A DNA stretch of 38,598 nucleotides from Alphaproteobacteria bacterium (lineage in GTDB: Bacteria; Pseudomonadota; Alphaproteobacteria; Micavibrionales; Micavibrionaceae): assembly GCA_021741325.1 (NCBI GenBank), contig JAIOYC010000005.1, positions 1 through 38,598 of the forward strand, in the 5' to 3' direction. Under the pieces are notes generated by a model, which was not told the origin of the DNA, did no database searches, and worked only from the letters and a program-made list of their open reading frames with translations. How positions within the stretch are numbered: the stretch's first letter is position 1; every line of letters begins with the position of its first letter. Positions 22,438 to 30,250 of this stretch are shown piece by piece. Made by a program: the position numbers and the translations under genes.

Positions 22438-22504
22438 TGGTTATTCTAAACAGACGTGAATCTTGCGGATTCGACGCGGAATAGGAAGCAGGGAGAATTT
22501 AGAA

Positions 22505-22819
22505 ATGCCCATAAGCAACATCATGGACCCGAGCCTTGCCGCGAGCGCCTACGCCAAGGGCGGAAGCATGGGTACGGCGAAAATCGCCTCGGCTCCGGAA
22601 GGCATTAAATTTTCCGATTTCATCCATGAAGGCGTCAAGGATGCCATCGAGACGATGAAGGCTGGGGAAACCATGTCCGCCAAGGCGATCACCGGCGAGG
22701 CGGGCCTGACCGATGTCGTGCAGGCCATCACGAGCGCGGAACTGGCCGTGGATACGATCACGGCCTTGCGGGATCGCATGATCTCCGCCTATCAGGAAAT
22801 TATGCGCATGCCGATCTAA
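22505..22819 (+). CDS. fliE: Flagellar hook-basal body protein FliE
   Basis: FliE links the MS ring to the rod and is needed to start rod export. The 104-residue protein begins MPISNIMDPSLAASAYAKGG. It shows the conserved C-terminal part: EAGLTDVVQAITSAELAVDT, then TALRDRMISAYQEIMRMPI, which matches the family ending. The start chosen is the ATG at 22505, with GGGAGA about 9 nt before it; an upstream in-frame start at 22463 would add 14 unconserved residues. It ends the flgB-flgC-fliE unit and converges on the TerB-like gene. Confidence 0.94.
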   Translation: MPISNIMDPSLAASAYAKGGSMGTAKIASAPEGIKFSDFIHEGVKDAIETMKAGETMSAKAITGEAGLTDVVQAITSAELAVDTITALRDRMISAYQEIMRMPI

Positions 22820-22859
22820 GGTCAGGGCATGCCCTAAACCCGGCAAATTTTTCCGGTTT

Positions 22860-23318
22860 TTATTCGGAAAATATATCCCTGAAGCGGGACACGATCGTGC
22901 GAACTCCCGGTTTGGGGGATGGAGAATCGTCCTCAAGGCTTAAATCCACACTCCCCACCAGGGCCGTCAGATCTATTTTTTGCAGATGATCTTTCTCCAG
23001 ACGCGTGATCAGATCCCTCTCCTGCTGAACATACTGTCCATCAACCCAGACCAGCTCCCGGGCGAATTTAAAAAACCGGGCCTGATCCGCGGGATCGGAA
23101 ATACCCGCAAACATGGCGGCGGCATCTTTGGGGGTGCGAAGGTCGTCGTGAAGCACAGCGCGCTGAGCTTCCGTGAAGGGTAAATCTTCCAGGGCCTCCG
23201 CCATATAACGCACTTCCTCCTTGGCAACGAAATTATCCGCGTGAACAACTGCGAACAAAGTGCGCCACATGAAAAACTGGCTTTCGCTGATGCCGCCAGA
23301 GGCTGGATTACCGCTCAT
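22860..23318 (-). CDS. TerB-like domain protein, second of a tandem pair
   Basis: A 152-residue cytoplasmic helical protein with a TerB-like pattern: FMWRTLFAVVHADNFVAKEE, RYMAEALEDL, LRTPKDAAAMFAGI and FFKFARELVWVDGQYVQQE. It is clearly paralogous to the gene just upstream (23308-23697), sharing the words FAVVHAD, RxMAEALE, RTPKD and VWxDGxY. The conserved acidic HAD and DG positions recall the metal-binding sites of TerB-like proteins. It has an extra Ser/Pro-rich tail of about 25 residues. The ATG at 23318 overlaps the end of the upstream gene by 11 nt, so translation is coupled. Function is unknown; the location within a fliI-led unit suggests co-regulation with motility. Confidence 0.72.
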   Translation of the reverse strand: MSGNPASGGISESQFFMWRTLFAVVHADNFVAKEEVRYMAEALEDLPFTEAQRAVLHDDLRTPKDAAAMFAGISDPADQARFFKFARELVWVDGQYVQQERDLITRLEKDHLQKIDLTALVGSVDLSLEDDSPSPKPGVRTIVSRFRDIFSE

Positions 23319-23697
23319 CAAAATCCTCCAGTTCCAGGCCCGTCCGTCCGATCAGGCGCTCGAAATCAACGGTTCGGGCTTGCTCTCCGAAAAGTTTCTG
23401 CATCATGGCCTGCTCGGCGGCGGCATAATCGCCATCTGCCCATACAAATTTCCGGGCCAGGCGAAAAAATTCGGCGCGATGTTCAGGCTCATCAATACTC
23501 CTGAACATTTCCACGCAATCCTTGGGGGTTCGAATATCTTCTTCCAGAACATGTTTCTGGGCAGGAGACAAACCGGGCCTTTCCAGAGCCTCCGCCATAA
23601 ACCGGATTTCTGCATTGGTGATTGTGGAATCGGCGTGGACCACGGCAAACACCGCGCGCCACATATTGAATTCACTCTCGGAAACGCCCACAGCCAT
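23308..23697 (-). CDS. TerB-like domain protein, first of a tandem pair
   Basis: A 129-residue TerB-like protein, all-helical, with the words EFNMWRAVFAVVHADSTITN, IRFMAEALERPGL, IRTPKDCVEMFRSI and FFRLARKFVWADGDYAAAEQ. It consists of the domain alone plus a short acidic tail ending EDFDER. It is the shorter of two adjacent paralogues, which look like a local duplication. It lies 36 nt after the 71-codon gene at 23734-23949 and overlaps its paralogue by 11 nt. No signal peptide or membrane helix is present. I cannot assign a function beyond the family. Confidence 0.72.
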   Translation of the reverse strand: MAVGVSESEFNMWRAVFAVVHADSTITNAEIRFMAEALERPGLSPAQKHVLEEDIRTPKDCVEMFRSIDEPEHRAEFFRLARKFVWADGDYAAAEQAMMQKLFGEQARTVDFERLIGRTGLELEDFDER

Positions 23698-23733
23698 GCC
23701 TCCAAGGATACAGGGGCAGCGTTCCTTTGTAAA

Positions 23734-23949
23734 TTAAGCGCCCAGCCGGACAGATTCGCGTCCCGCCATCGCAAAGGCCATGGGATCGGCTATCACGGGA
23801 GAATATCCGCGGTTCGGGGCTATGGGGTTGAAGTTCTTCTTAACCTGCAGGGGAGCCGTACGGGCTTCGGCCGCCACGGCTGACATGCTGAGAGTTTCCA
23901 TCCCGGTTTTGATGACCTGGGCAAACATTTCAAGTTCATAATCAGGCAT
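23734..23949 (-). CDS. Small protein in the fliI unit, function unknown
   Basis: A 71-residue protein beginning PDYELEMFAQVIKTGMET, with an amphipathic helix, then an Ala-rich segment and NPIAPNRGYSPVIADPMAFA. The ATG at 23949 overlaps the stop of the upstream gene (ATGCCTGA, 8 nt), and GGAGAT lies just before it, so coupling is likely. No known domain is seen. Its codon pattern and tight packing between neighbours support it as a real gene. Size and position would suit a small flagellar accessory protein, but that is inference only. Confidence 0.55.
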   Translation of the reverse strand: MPDYELEMFAQVIKTGMETLSMSAVAAEARTAPLQVKKNFNPIAPNRGYSPVIADPMAFAMAGRESVRLGA

Positions 23950-24454
23950 AGGGAGATCTCCAGTTACGAGGCAACAATATACGTTCACGGCCCGGGGCCC
24001 AGAAATAGGCTGCGCCCACGGGAAATTCGAGCTCCATGGCCTGCACAAGCGTATGGGCAATGGAGTTGGGGCCGTCCCCGCTTTCGTCGAAGGAACGGTA
24101 ATTGAGGTTCTGGTTGTTGATGAAATTGAGGGCGTCCACGGCACAGGCCATTTTGCGCAAATATTCCCGAACGGGCCCCCTAAAAAGGATGGCATCCGAA
24201 ATTGTCTTAAAATGCGAGGAGGGCAATCCGGCGGAAGATGCCGGGGCCATCACCCCGCGCAGGGCGCGCACCCCGGAACCCGGACCGCGCGCGACCGGAA
24301 GACCGTGCATTTCCATCCGGTTCGTGCCGGTGTGGTCCCTGAATACGATGTAATGATATATCGGAGAGCCTGCCACGCCCATTTCGGCCGTTACCAGCGC
24401 AATCGAATGGCTGCTGGACTGATTCCGGTTTTGTAACTTTTGCGCCATAAGCAA
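23942..24454 (-). CDS. Peptidase-like domain protein of unknown function in the fliI unit
   Basis: A 170-residue cytoplasmic protein. The pattern IYHYIVFRDHTGTNRMEMHG near the start, together with LNYRSFDESGDGPNSIAHTLVQAM near the end, resembles an uncharacterised domain that I remember in calcium-repeat and toxin-like proteins. There an H-Y-IVY strand and an NSNS-xxxTLL helix are conserved and a hydrolase fold has been suspected. Here the second motif reads GPNSIAHTLV. No Cys is placed as a nucleophile. The TTG at 24454 has an AAGGAA ribosome-binding site 7 nt away; the ATG at 24448 is the alternative. It follows fliI by 78 nt in the place where fliJ often occurs, but it is not FliJ-like (no long coiled coil). 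Confidence 0.62.
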   Translation of the reverse strand: MLMAQKLQNRNQSSSHSIALVTAEMGVAGSPIYHYIVFRDHTGTNRMEMHGLPVARGPGSGVRALRGVMAPASSAGLPSSHFKTISDAILFRGPVREYLRKMACAVDALNFINNQNLNYRSFDESGDGPNSIAHTLVQAMELEFPVGAAYFWAPGRERILLPRNWRSPYA

Positions 24455-24532
24455 GGGATGGTTCCTTTTCTATATCTCCTTCTACCATCCTCGCTTAAAA
24501 TCGTTAATTTTCAGTGAATAATTGTCTCAAAT

Positions 24533-25864
24533 TCAGCCCCCCATGCCAACGATCCCGGCCAATTGCTGGAACCCTTCCTCGATGCTGGTGGATTCATCCT
24601 TGTGCTGGGTCAGGAAAGTCTCGATCTGCGGATAAATCCTGATGGCCTCGTCCACCGCCGGGTCCGTTCCTTTTCGATAGGCGCCCAGGCGAATCAGCTC
24701 GGCCATGTCCTCATAGGTGGAGATGATCTGCTTCGCGCGCCGGATAATGGCGTTTTGCTTTTCGTTTAAAACACTCGGCATAGCCCGGGAGATGGATTTC
24801 AACACATTGATGGCCGGATACCGGCCCCGGTCGGCGATACTCCGCTCCATGACAATATGCCCGTCCACAATCCCGCGCACCGCATCGGACACGGGCTCAT
24901 TATGGTCGTCCCCTTCCACAAGGACGGAAAACAAACCCGTAATGGAGCCTTGCCCCTGCCGGCCAGGACCGGCGCGCTCCAAAAGGCGGGAGAGCTCCCC
25001 GAACGTGGTGGGCGGATAGCCCTTCGAAGTGGGCGGTTCTCCGGCGGATAATCCTATTTCTCGCTGCGCCATGGCGAAGCGCGTGACCGAATCGATCAGG
25101 CAAAGCACCTGCTTGCCCTCGTTCCTGAAATACTCCGCAACCGCCAGGGTGACATAGGCCGCCTGACGGCGCATCAGGGCGGGCTCGTCTCCCGTGGAGA
25201 CGATGACAACGGACCGGGCAAGGCCGTCCGGACCCAGATCATCCTCCAAAAACTCCTGAACCTCGCGGCCCCGCTCGCCCACAAGACCGATCACCGATAC
25301 ATCCGCGGCCGTGTATCGCGCCATCATCGAAAGCAACACCGATTTGCCCACGCCCGAACCCGAGAAAATCCCCATCCTCTGGCCGCGGCGCGTGGCCAGG
25401 AAGCTGTTCACAGCCCTCACGCCCAGATTGAGCTGTCCGCCCATTCGCTGCCTTTCATGGGGAGAGGGCGGCTTGTTCTTCAGCGGAATGGGATGACCTC
25501 CCTGCCGCAGGGGGCCTTTCCCGTCGATAGGCTCCGCCAGCGCGTTGATCACCCGCCCGAGCCAGGAATCGTCCGGCGTGATAACGGGCGCGTGATTTTG
25601 TATGACGGCCTTGCAGGCGAGGCCTATGCCCTCCAAGGTGCCAAAGGGCATGAGAAGCGCGTGGCCGTCCCGGAATCCCACCACCTCGCAGGGCACGCGG
25701 GGACGATCTTCGGGACATAAATGCACGATGGAGCCTATGGAGATCGTGTTGCCGAATCCGGCGATTTCAATCAGCAGGCCGAGAATCTTGGTAACGGTCC
25801 CATACACCTCCCGGTCGGGAAGGAGATCAAGCGCAGCCTGAGCCTGTTCGGAAAGACGGTCCAT
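24533..25864 (-). CDS. fliI: Flagellum-specific ATP synthase FliI
   Basis: FliI is the cytoplasmic ATPase that powers flagellar type III export. The 443-residue protein has an N-terminal beta-barrel (YGTVTKILGLLIEIAG), then RVINALAEPIDGKGPL. The Walker A motif is SGSGVGKSVLLSM (about 168-180); VGERGREVQEFLEDDLG and Walker B VLCLIDSVTRFAMAQREIG follow. The family signature YPPTTFGELSRLLERAG and DGHIVMERSIADRGRYPAI complete it. Length is normal, and it is distinguished from F1 beta subunits by the GEPPTSKGYPP loop. It appears to head a leftward unit that converges on flgB-flgC-fliE; fliH and fliJ are not adjacent. Confidence 0.96.
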   Translation of the reverse strand: MDRLSEQAQAALDLLPDREVYGTVTKILGLLIEIAGFGNTISIGSIVHLCPEDRPRVPCEVVGFRDGHALLMPFGTLEGIGLACKAVIQNHAPVITPDDSWLGRVINALAEPIDGKGPLRQGGHPIPLKNKPPSPHERQRMGGQLNLGVRAVNSFLATRRGQRMGIFSGSGVGKSVLLSMMARYTAADVSVIGLVGERGREVQEFLEDDLGPDGLARSVVIVSTGDEPALMRRQAAYVTLAVAEYFRNEGKQVLCLIDSVTRFAMAQREIGLSAGEPPTSKGYPPTTFGELSRLLERAGPGRQGQGSITGLFSVLVEGDDHNEPVSDAVRGIVDGHIVMERSIADRGRYPAINVLKSISRAMPSVLNEKQNAIIRRAKQIISTYEDMAELIRLGAYRKGTDPAVDEAIRIYPQIETFLTQHKDESTSIEEGFQQLAGIVGMGG

Positions 25865-25915
25865 GAGGCGAGTATACGGCCTCTCGGTACGATCTAGAAA
25901 GCCCTCATGGAAAGA

Positions 25916-26119
25916 CTATTGAGGTTGGGAAGGGAAAAGGCGGTCGGCTGGACTGTCAAGAATATCGGTGTCCAAGCTTTGTTCTCTTTGAAGCCATTTG
26001 TCTATGCGTTTACCAATCAGGTATTGGGCCCCTATAACCACCGCTGGAGTCGAGCATATAAAAGCTTCTTGGAGGCCGCCTTTCCAAGCAGCAATTCCAG
26101 CCGCTGCCCCGAACACCAC
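25916..26119 (-). CDS. Possible small membrane protein upstream of fliI
   Basis: A 67-codon frame starting at GTG 26119, with a hydrophobic first half (VFGAAAGIAAW, then FICSTPAVVIGAQYLIG), a basic turn (KRIDKWLQRE) and an acidic tail. It could be a small inner-membrane protein of holin-like layout. The frame is closed upstream by a stop 27 nt before the GTG, and there is no ATG. It lies 51 nt ahead of fliI on the same strand. An overlapping frame on the other strand (25907-26176) is of similar length but less convincing. Treat as uncertain. Confidence 0.35.
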   Translation of the reverse strand: MVFGAAAGIAAWKGGLQEAFICSTPAVVIGAQYLIGKRIDKWLQREQSLDTDILDSPADRLFPSQPQ

Positions 26120-26232
26120 TGTGACACCCCAGACAAGATCCTTGGTCTAGGATTCCTAAAGATATTTGAGAGATAACCCATGAATGGGTTTTACATACAT
26201 TTGAGCGGACGTCAATAAATAATAAGTTATTC

Positions 26233-26261
26233 TTGCGATCTCCGTTAACTTTTGTTAAGAT
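26233..26261 (+). promoter_or_regulatory. ctrA promoter with overlapping TTAA-N6-TTAA box
   Basis: TTGCGA (26233-26238) is followed after 17 nt by TAAGAT (26256-26261). Between and over the -10 lies TTAACTTTTGTTAA (26245-26258), two TTAA half-sites six nt apart, close to the CtrA box (TTAA-N7-TTAA in Caulobacter). Autoregulation of ctrA through such boxes is well established there; here it is inferred. Confidence 0.5.
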
Positions 26262-26328
26262 ATATTAATATGGGGTGCAATGCCCCTCCTGCCTGTTACA
26301 AACAAAAAATCACAAAGGGGACCAAGCC

Positions 26329-27036
26329 ATGCGCGTTCTGCTCGTCGAAGACGACACCTCCACCGCCAAGAGCATCGAACTGATGCTGAAATCCGAAGGC
26401 TATATCATCGACACGACGGACCTCGGCGAGGACGGACTGGAAATCGGGAAGCTCTATGATTACGACATCATCATTCTCGACCTGATGCTGCCCGACATGG
26501 ATGGTTATGAGGTTCTCAAGAGCCTGCGCGATTCCAAAGTACAAACACCTGTTTTGATCCTTTCGGGCCTCACGGAGCTGGATGGGAAAATCAAGGCGCT
26601 GGGATACGGCGCGGATGATTACCTCACCAAGCCCTTTGACAAGCGGGAACTGGTCGCGCGCATTCAGGCCATCGTCCGACGTTCGCAAGGTCATTCACAA
26701 AGCATCATCCAGACCGGAAAAGTAAAAGTGAATCTGGACTCACGGACGATCGAAGTCTCGGGCAAGCCTTTGCACCTGACCGGCAAGGAATACAGCATTC
26801 TGGAGCTGCTCTCGCTGCGCAAGGGAACCACCCTGACCAAGGAGATGTTTTTGAATCATCTCTATGGCGGAATGGATGAACCCGAAGCCAAGATCATTGA
26901 CGTGTTCATCTGCAAGCTGCGCAAAAAGCTGGAAGACGCGTCGGGCGGGGAGAATTATATTGAAACCGTGTGGGGCCGGGGCTATGTCCTGCGTGATTCC
27001 GCCGAGGAATCGGAAAAGAAAGTCGTGCGGGGATAG
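26329..27036 (+). CDS. ctrA: Cell-cycle response regulator CtrA
   Basis: CtrA is an OmpR-type response regulator that controls cell cycle, flagellar and division genes in alphaproteobacteria. The 235-residue protein begins [20 protein letters not shown], nearly the Caulobacter wording, with phospho-acceptor Asp51 in [15 protein letters not shown], Thr/Ser in ILILSGLTE, and Lys in [13 protein letters not shown]. The winged-helix DNA-binding domain follows ([18 protein letters not shown], then [20 protein letters not shown] and [12 protein letters not shown]). The ATG at 26329 has an AGGGGA ribosome-binding site. Its position beside flagellar genes fits its role in motility control. The C-terminal tail is short and basic. 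CckA/ChpT are not in the window. Confidence 0.95.
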   Translation: MRVLLVEDDTSTAKSIELMLKSEGYIIDTTDLGEDGLEIGKLYDYDIIILDLMLPDMDGYEVLKSLRDSKVQTPVLILSGLTELDGKIKALGYGADDYLTKPFDKRELVARIQAIVRRSQGHSQSIIQTGKVKVNLDSRTIEVSGKPLHLTGKEYSILELLSLRKGTTLTKEMFLNHLYGGMDEPEAKIIDVFICKLRKKLEDASGGENYIETVWGRGYVLRDSAEESEKKVVRG

Positions 27037-27052
27037 GGATACAGGCTTTTTG

Positions 27053-27097
27053 TTGACATAGCTTTCCTGGATTGTTAAGTTTCCTTAATCTTAACAA
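27053..27097 (+). promoter_or_regulatory. Promoter and palindromic operator ahead of the gene at 27110
   Basis: A consensus TTGACA (27053-27058) is followed after 17 nt by TAAGTT (27076-27081). The -10 is covered by the perfect inverted repeat TTGTTAAG (27072-27079) and CTTAACAA (27090-27097). TTAA words at 27075, 27085 and 27091 give a TTAA-N6-TTAA arrangement like that in front of ctrA. A regulator bound here should block transcription. Confidence 0.55.
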
Positions 27098-27109
27098 GAG
27101 GAGTTCTTG

Positions 27110-27502
27110 ATGCCAGTCATCGGCGATCACTTGAAGGATCTCCATACCAGGTTGCTAAAGGCCTGCGATATATCTGACGCCGTAGAGCCATATTCGGGAC
27201 AAGATTCTCTTGATGCATCACTTGCGCCCCTGTTGCTAATGAAAGAATTTAACGACGAAGCGAACAAAGTCTGGGGACAGGTATTCAAAACCGTAATGGA
27301 TACGAAAAAACCCGTCCCTGTGACGTTTCAAAACGAGGATGGCTCCAAAATCACGGAACAGATTGTGGGCGCGGAAGTAAAATACGGGAAAAGATTTTCC
27401 GATCCTATAATTCGATATCGCGCTATAGAGGGTCAGGAGTCTGTTCTAAAAACGATGTCGGTTTTTTCGATTGATACGATCGGATCAAATCCCGATCCCT
27501 AA
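27110..27502 (+). CDS. Uncharacterised protein downstream of ctrA
   Basis: A 130-residue cytoplasmic protein, PVIGDHLKDLHTRLLKACD at the start, then helical regions and a beta-rich C-terminal half (VPVTFQNEDGSKITEQIVG, VEVKYGKRFSDPIIRY in outline). The alternation and the KPVPVTF-x-NEDGS segment faintly recall a PAS-like sensor fold, but I would not assert it. The ATG at 27110 has AGAGGAG 7 nt upstream. It has its own strong promoter with a CtrA-box-like operator, so it is probably a member of the CtrA regulon or jointly regulated with it. The next gene follows in 18 nt. Confidence 0.68.
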   Translation: MPVIGDHLKDLHTRLLKACDISDAVEPYSGQDSLDASLAPLLLMKEFNDEANKVWGQVFKTVMDTKKPVPVTFQNEDGSKITEQIVGAEVKYGKRFSDPIIRYRAIEGQESVLKTMSVFSIDTIGSNPDP

Positions 27503-27520
27503 AAATAGAGGAAAACAAGG

Positions 27521-28000
27521 ATGAGAAATTTTCTGATATTGAGTTTATTGCTTCAATTTTTCTTTTTTCTCTTCCCGTTTTCTGCGTCCGCGCAAACCGT
27601 CGCGGACAAATCCGTGCTCGATCACGCCCGGAAAGTGGCCCAAGCCTGCCCCGGCCAGTGGGAGGATCACGCATGCTCGGTCACGGTCTCGCAGGCGGCC
27701 AAGTATATGGTCATCAAATATGCGGAAGACCTGGACAAGCGGGGCCTGAAGAACGCAGTGGAGTACTTGAAGGACCATTGCGCGGCCTCGACCGTTATCG
27801 ACCAGACGGATGTTCCGGCTTACGCCGTGAAAAGCGCCTTTACGGAGTGCGCCAACGGCATTGTCGATATCGCAAACGAGGCCAAGGTGAAGCCCGATCC
27901 CAGCTATATGGAGCTTTTTGGGGGTGCAATCTGGTGCATGGAGAACAAGCAGCCGGTTTGCGGTGAAATCGAACGCCAGCTCATGGCAAAATACCGCTGA
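27521..28000 (+). CDS. Secreted cysteine-containing protein, function unknown
   Basis: A 159-residue exported protein. The signal peptide NFLILSLLLQFFFFLFPFSA ends at the typical site ASAQ. The mature part is helical with six Cys (in QACPGQW, HACSVTV, DHCAAST, FTECANG, IWCMENK and PVCGEIE) that could form three disulfides in the periplasm. No membrane helix follows. The ATG at 27521 has an AGAGGAAAAC ribosome-binding region. It follows the gene at 27110 closely, so the pair may share its promoter, and is separated from pyrH by about 90 nt that may hold a promoter. I do not recognise the family. Confidence 0.72.
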   Translation: MRNFLILSLLLQFFFFLFPFSASAQTVADKSVLDHARKVAQACPGQWEDHACSVTVSQAAKYMVIKYAEDLDKRGLKNAVEYLKDHCAASTVIDQTDVPAYAVKSAFTECANGIVDIANEAKVKPDPSYMELFGGAIWCMENKQPVCGEIERQLMAKYR

Positions 28001-28028
28001 AACCGGTCTTTACCCCTCTCTGGGCGCG

Positions 28029-28057
28029 TTGCATCTGTAGGAAATATGCGCTAGTGT
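28029..28057 (+). promoter_or_regulatory. Weak candidate promoter for the pyrH-rseP operon
   Basis: TTGCAT (28029-28034), 17 nt, TAGTGT (28052-28057), in the 89-nt gap before pyrH. Spacing is right but both hexamers are poor. The pyrH operon needs a local promoter because rpsB-tsf, its usual source, is not upstream. Confidence 0.25.
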
Positions 28058-28089
28058 GAGCGCGGTTTTCACGACAGAGAGTGCTCCTT

Positions 28090-28842
28090 ATGACCCCCAA
28101 GTCTGCCTCCGCACAATCAAGCGCGCCCGCCCCCGCCTATAAGCGCGTCATGCTGAAAATGTCGGGAGAAGTCCTCATGGGGGAGAAGGGCTTCGGCCTG
28201 GACCCCGATACCGTGGCCCGCGTGGCGCAGGATATTAAAGACGTGGTGTCCATGGGCGTGGAAGTCTGCGTTGTGGTTGGAGCCGGGAATATCTTTCGCG
28301 GTGTATCGGGCGCGGCGCAGGGCATGGACCGCACCACAGCGGATTACATGGGGATGCTGGGCATCGTGATCAACGCGCTGGCGCTGCAAAACGCCCTGGA
28401 GCATATCGACACCCCCAGCCGTGTGCTCTCGGCGATCCGCATGGATTCCATATGCGAACCCTATATCCGCCGGCGCGCGATGCGCCACATGGAAAAGGGC
28501 CGCGTTGTCGTCTTCGCGGCCGGGACCGGCAATCCCTATTTCACGACCGATACGGCCGCCGCCCTGCGCGCCTCGGAAATGGACTGCGAGGCCATCTTCA
28601 AGGGCACAAAGGTGGACGGCGTCTATACGGCAGATCCGATGAAAGACCCCACCGCCACGCGCTTTGACCGTATCTCCTATATTGATGTGCTCACGAAAGA
28701 TCTCAAAGTCATGGACGCCACCGCGATTTCTCTCGCACGGGAAAATCACATTCCCATCGTGGTTTTTTGCATCCGTGAAAAAGGAAACTTCGCGAAAATC
28801 ATCCGCCACGAGGGCGCGTTCACCATTGTAGAGGAGAAATAA
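28090..28842 (+). CDS. pyrH: Uridylate kinase
   Basis: PyrH phosphorylates UMP to UDP in pyrimidine synthesis and is a hexameric cytoplasmic kinase. The 250-residue protein has [22 protein letters not shown], then [35 protein letters not shown], and [22 protein letters not shown], followed by the [13 protein letters not shown] loop. About 17 Ser/Ala-rich residues precede the conserved start, common in alphaproteobacteria. The start chosen is the ATG at 28090; a GTG at 28081 is also in frame. frr begins two nucleotides after the stop, so they are co-transcribed. Confidence 0.96.
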   Translation: MTPKSASAQSSAPAPAYKRVMLKMSGEVLMGEKGFGLDPDTVARVAQDIKDVVSMGVEVCVVVGAGNIFRGVSGAAQGMDRTTADYMGMLGIVINALALQNALEHIDTPSRVLSAIRMDSICEPYIRRRAMRHMEKGRVVVFAAGTGNPYFTTDTAAALRASEMDCEAIFKGTKVDGVYTADPMKDPTATRFDRISYIDVLTKDLKVMDATAISLARENHIPIVVFCIREKGNFAKIIRHEGAFTIVEEK

Positions 28843-28844
28843 TC

Positions 28845-29399
28845 ATGGCTTACGATAAATCCGAGATCAAACGCCGCATGGACGGTGCCGTCGATGTTCT
28901 GGTGAAGGAATTCTCCGGCCTGCGGACCGGGCGGGCATCGGCCAGCCTTCTGGATCCCGTGACCGTCGAGCTTTACGGCAGCCGGATGCCGATCAATCAG
29001 GTCGGCGCCATCAACGTGCCGGAACCGCGCCTCCTGATCGTGCAGGTCTGGGACACAGGAGCGGTCAAGAGCGTGGAAAAAGCCATCCGCGACGCGGGGC
29101 TGGGCCTGAACCCGCAAACCGACGGCTCGACGATCCGCGTGCCCGTGCCGGACCTCAATGAGGAACGGCGGACGGAGTTGGGCAAGATCGCCGGGAAATA
29201 TGCCGAGGCCGCGCGCGTGTCCGTGCGCAATATCCGCCGCGATGGCATGGAAGCGCTCAAGAAAATGGAGAAGGATCACGAAATTTCCAAGGACGAACAC
29301 AAGCGGCTCTCGGATGAAGTCCAGAAAATGACAGACGAGGCCGTGAAGAAAATCGACACCATGCTGGCGGACAAAGAGAAGGATATTATGAAGGTTTAG
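28845..29399 (+). CDS. frr: Ribosome recycling factor
   Basis: RRF splits post-termination ribosomes together with EF-G. The 184-residue protein shows the whole family pattern: [70 protein letters not shown] and [14 protein letters not shown], with the long C-terminal helix ending in DKEKDIMKV. Size is standard. It lies immediately downstream of pyrH, and the ribosome-binding site AGAGGAGA lies within the end of pyrH. Confidence 0.97.
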   Translation: MAYDKSEIKRRMDGAVDVLVKEFSGLRTGRASASLLDPVTVELYGSRMPINQVGAINVPEPRLLIVQVWDTGAVKSVEKAIRDAGLGLNPQTDGSTIRVPVPDLNEERRTELGKIAGKYAEAARVSVRNIRRDGMEALKKMEKDHEISKDEHKRLSDEVQKMTDEAVKKIDTMLADKEKDIMKV

Positions 29400-29462
29400 G
29401 GGTCGAAATAATCCTGAAGAATTCTTAATTCCGTCGCCGTAAAACACTTGATAAAGCCGCTC

Positions 29463-30224
29463 ATGCCTAAAAAAACGCCAAACCAGAAAACCGCTAAGAC
29501 GCCGGCCCATGTCGCGGTGATTATGGATGGCAACGGACGCTGGGCCGCGCGTCGCGGGTTGCCCCGTGTAATGGGTCACAGGCAAGGCGCGCAAGCGGTG
29601 CGCCGCGTGATTGAAGCGGCCGCCGATCTTGGCGTTCAATACATCACCCTTTTTGGATTTTCCTCAGAAAACTGGGGCCGGCCCGCGCCGGAAGTTCAGG
29701 AACTCATGGGTCTTTTGCGCACTTATCTGCGCTCCAACACCGCCGAGCTGCATGAGAACGATATCCGGATGAAGGTCATCGGCGACCGCCGGGCCTTCGA
29801 TCCGGATATCGTGGCGCTCATTGAAAATGCGGAGCGCCTCACGGCGGATAATACCCGCCTCACCGTGATCATCGCTCTCAATTACGGCGGCCGCCTTGAT
29901 ATCGCGCAGGCCGTCCATAGGCTGACAGCGGATTGGTTCGTGGCTGGCCGTAAGCCGGACCTGAAAGAGGTTGAAGAACGCTTTGCAGGCTTTCTCATGA
30001 CGGCGGGCATCCCTGATCCGGACATTCTGATCCGCACCAGCGGAGAACAGCGCATCAGTAATTTTCTCCTCTGGCAGTGTGCCTATACGGAACTTGTTTT
30101 CACCGAGACGCTCTGGCCTGATTTCGACCGGGAAGACCTCGAGGCGGCTTTGGTTGAATATGGACGGCGGGACCGGCGTTTCGGCGCACTCTCCCATAGC
30201 CAGACAACCACCGCGAAGACTTAG
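29463..30224 (+). CDS. uppS: Undecaprenyl pyrophosphate synthase
   Basis: UppS (cis-prenyltransferase) makes the C55 lipid carrier for peptidoglycan and LPS. The 253-residue protein has the conserved HVAVIMDGNGRWAARRGLPR, with the catalytic Asp, then HRQGAQAVRRVIEAAADLGV, LFGFSSENWGRP, VIIALNYGGRLDI, and PDILIRTSGEQRISNFLLWQ. All active-site motifs are intact. The ATG at 29463 is preferred over the upstream TTG at 29448; both lie 48-63 nt after frr. It is followed by cdsA after 26 nt. Confidence 0.96.
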   Translation: MPKKTPNQKTAKTPAHVAVIMDGNGRWAARRGLPRVMGHRQGAQAVRRVIEAAADLGVQYITLFGFSSENWGRPAPEVQELMGLLRTYLRSNTAELHENDIRMKVIGDRRAFDPDIVALIENAERLTADNTRLTVIIALNYGGRLDIAQAVHRLTADWFVAGRKPDLKEVEERFAGFLMTAGIPDPDILIRTSGEQRISNFLLWQCAYTELVFTETLWPDFDREDLEAALVEYGRRDRRFGALSHSQTTTAKT

Positions 30225-30250
30225 CGCGACCGGAAAGAACGGAAAGAACC

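Noticed and set aside
25907-26176. Plus-strand 89-codon frame between fliI and ctrA
   Set aside because: No ribosome-binding site, odd composition; the opposite-strand frame is slightly better, and even that is uncertain.
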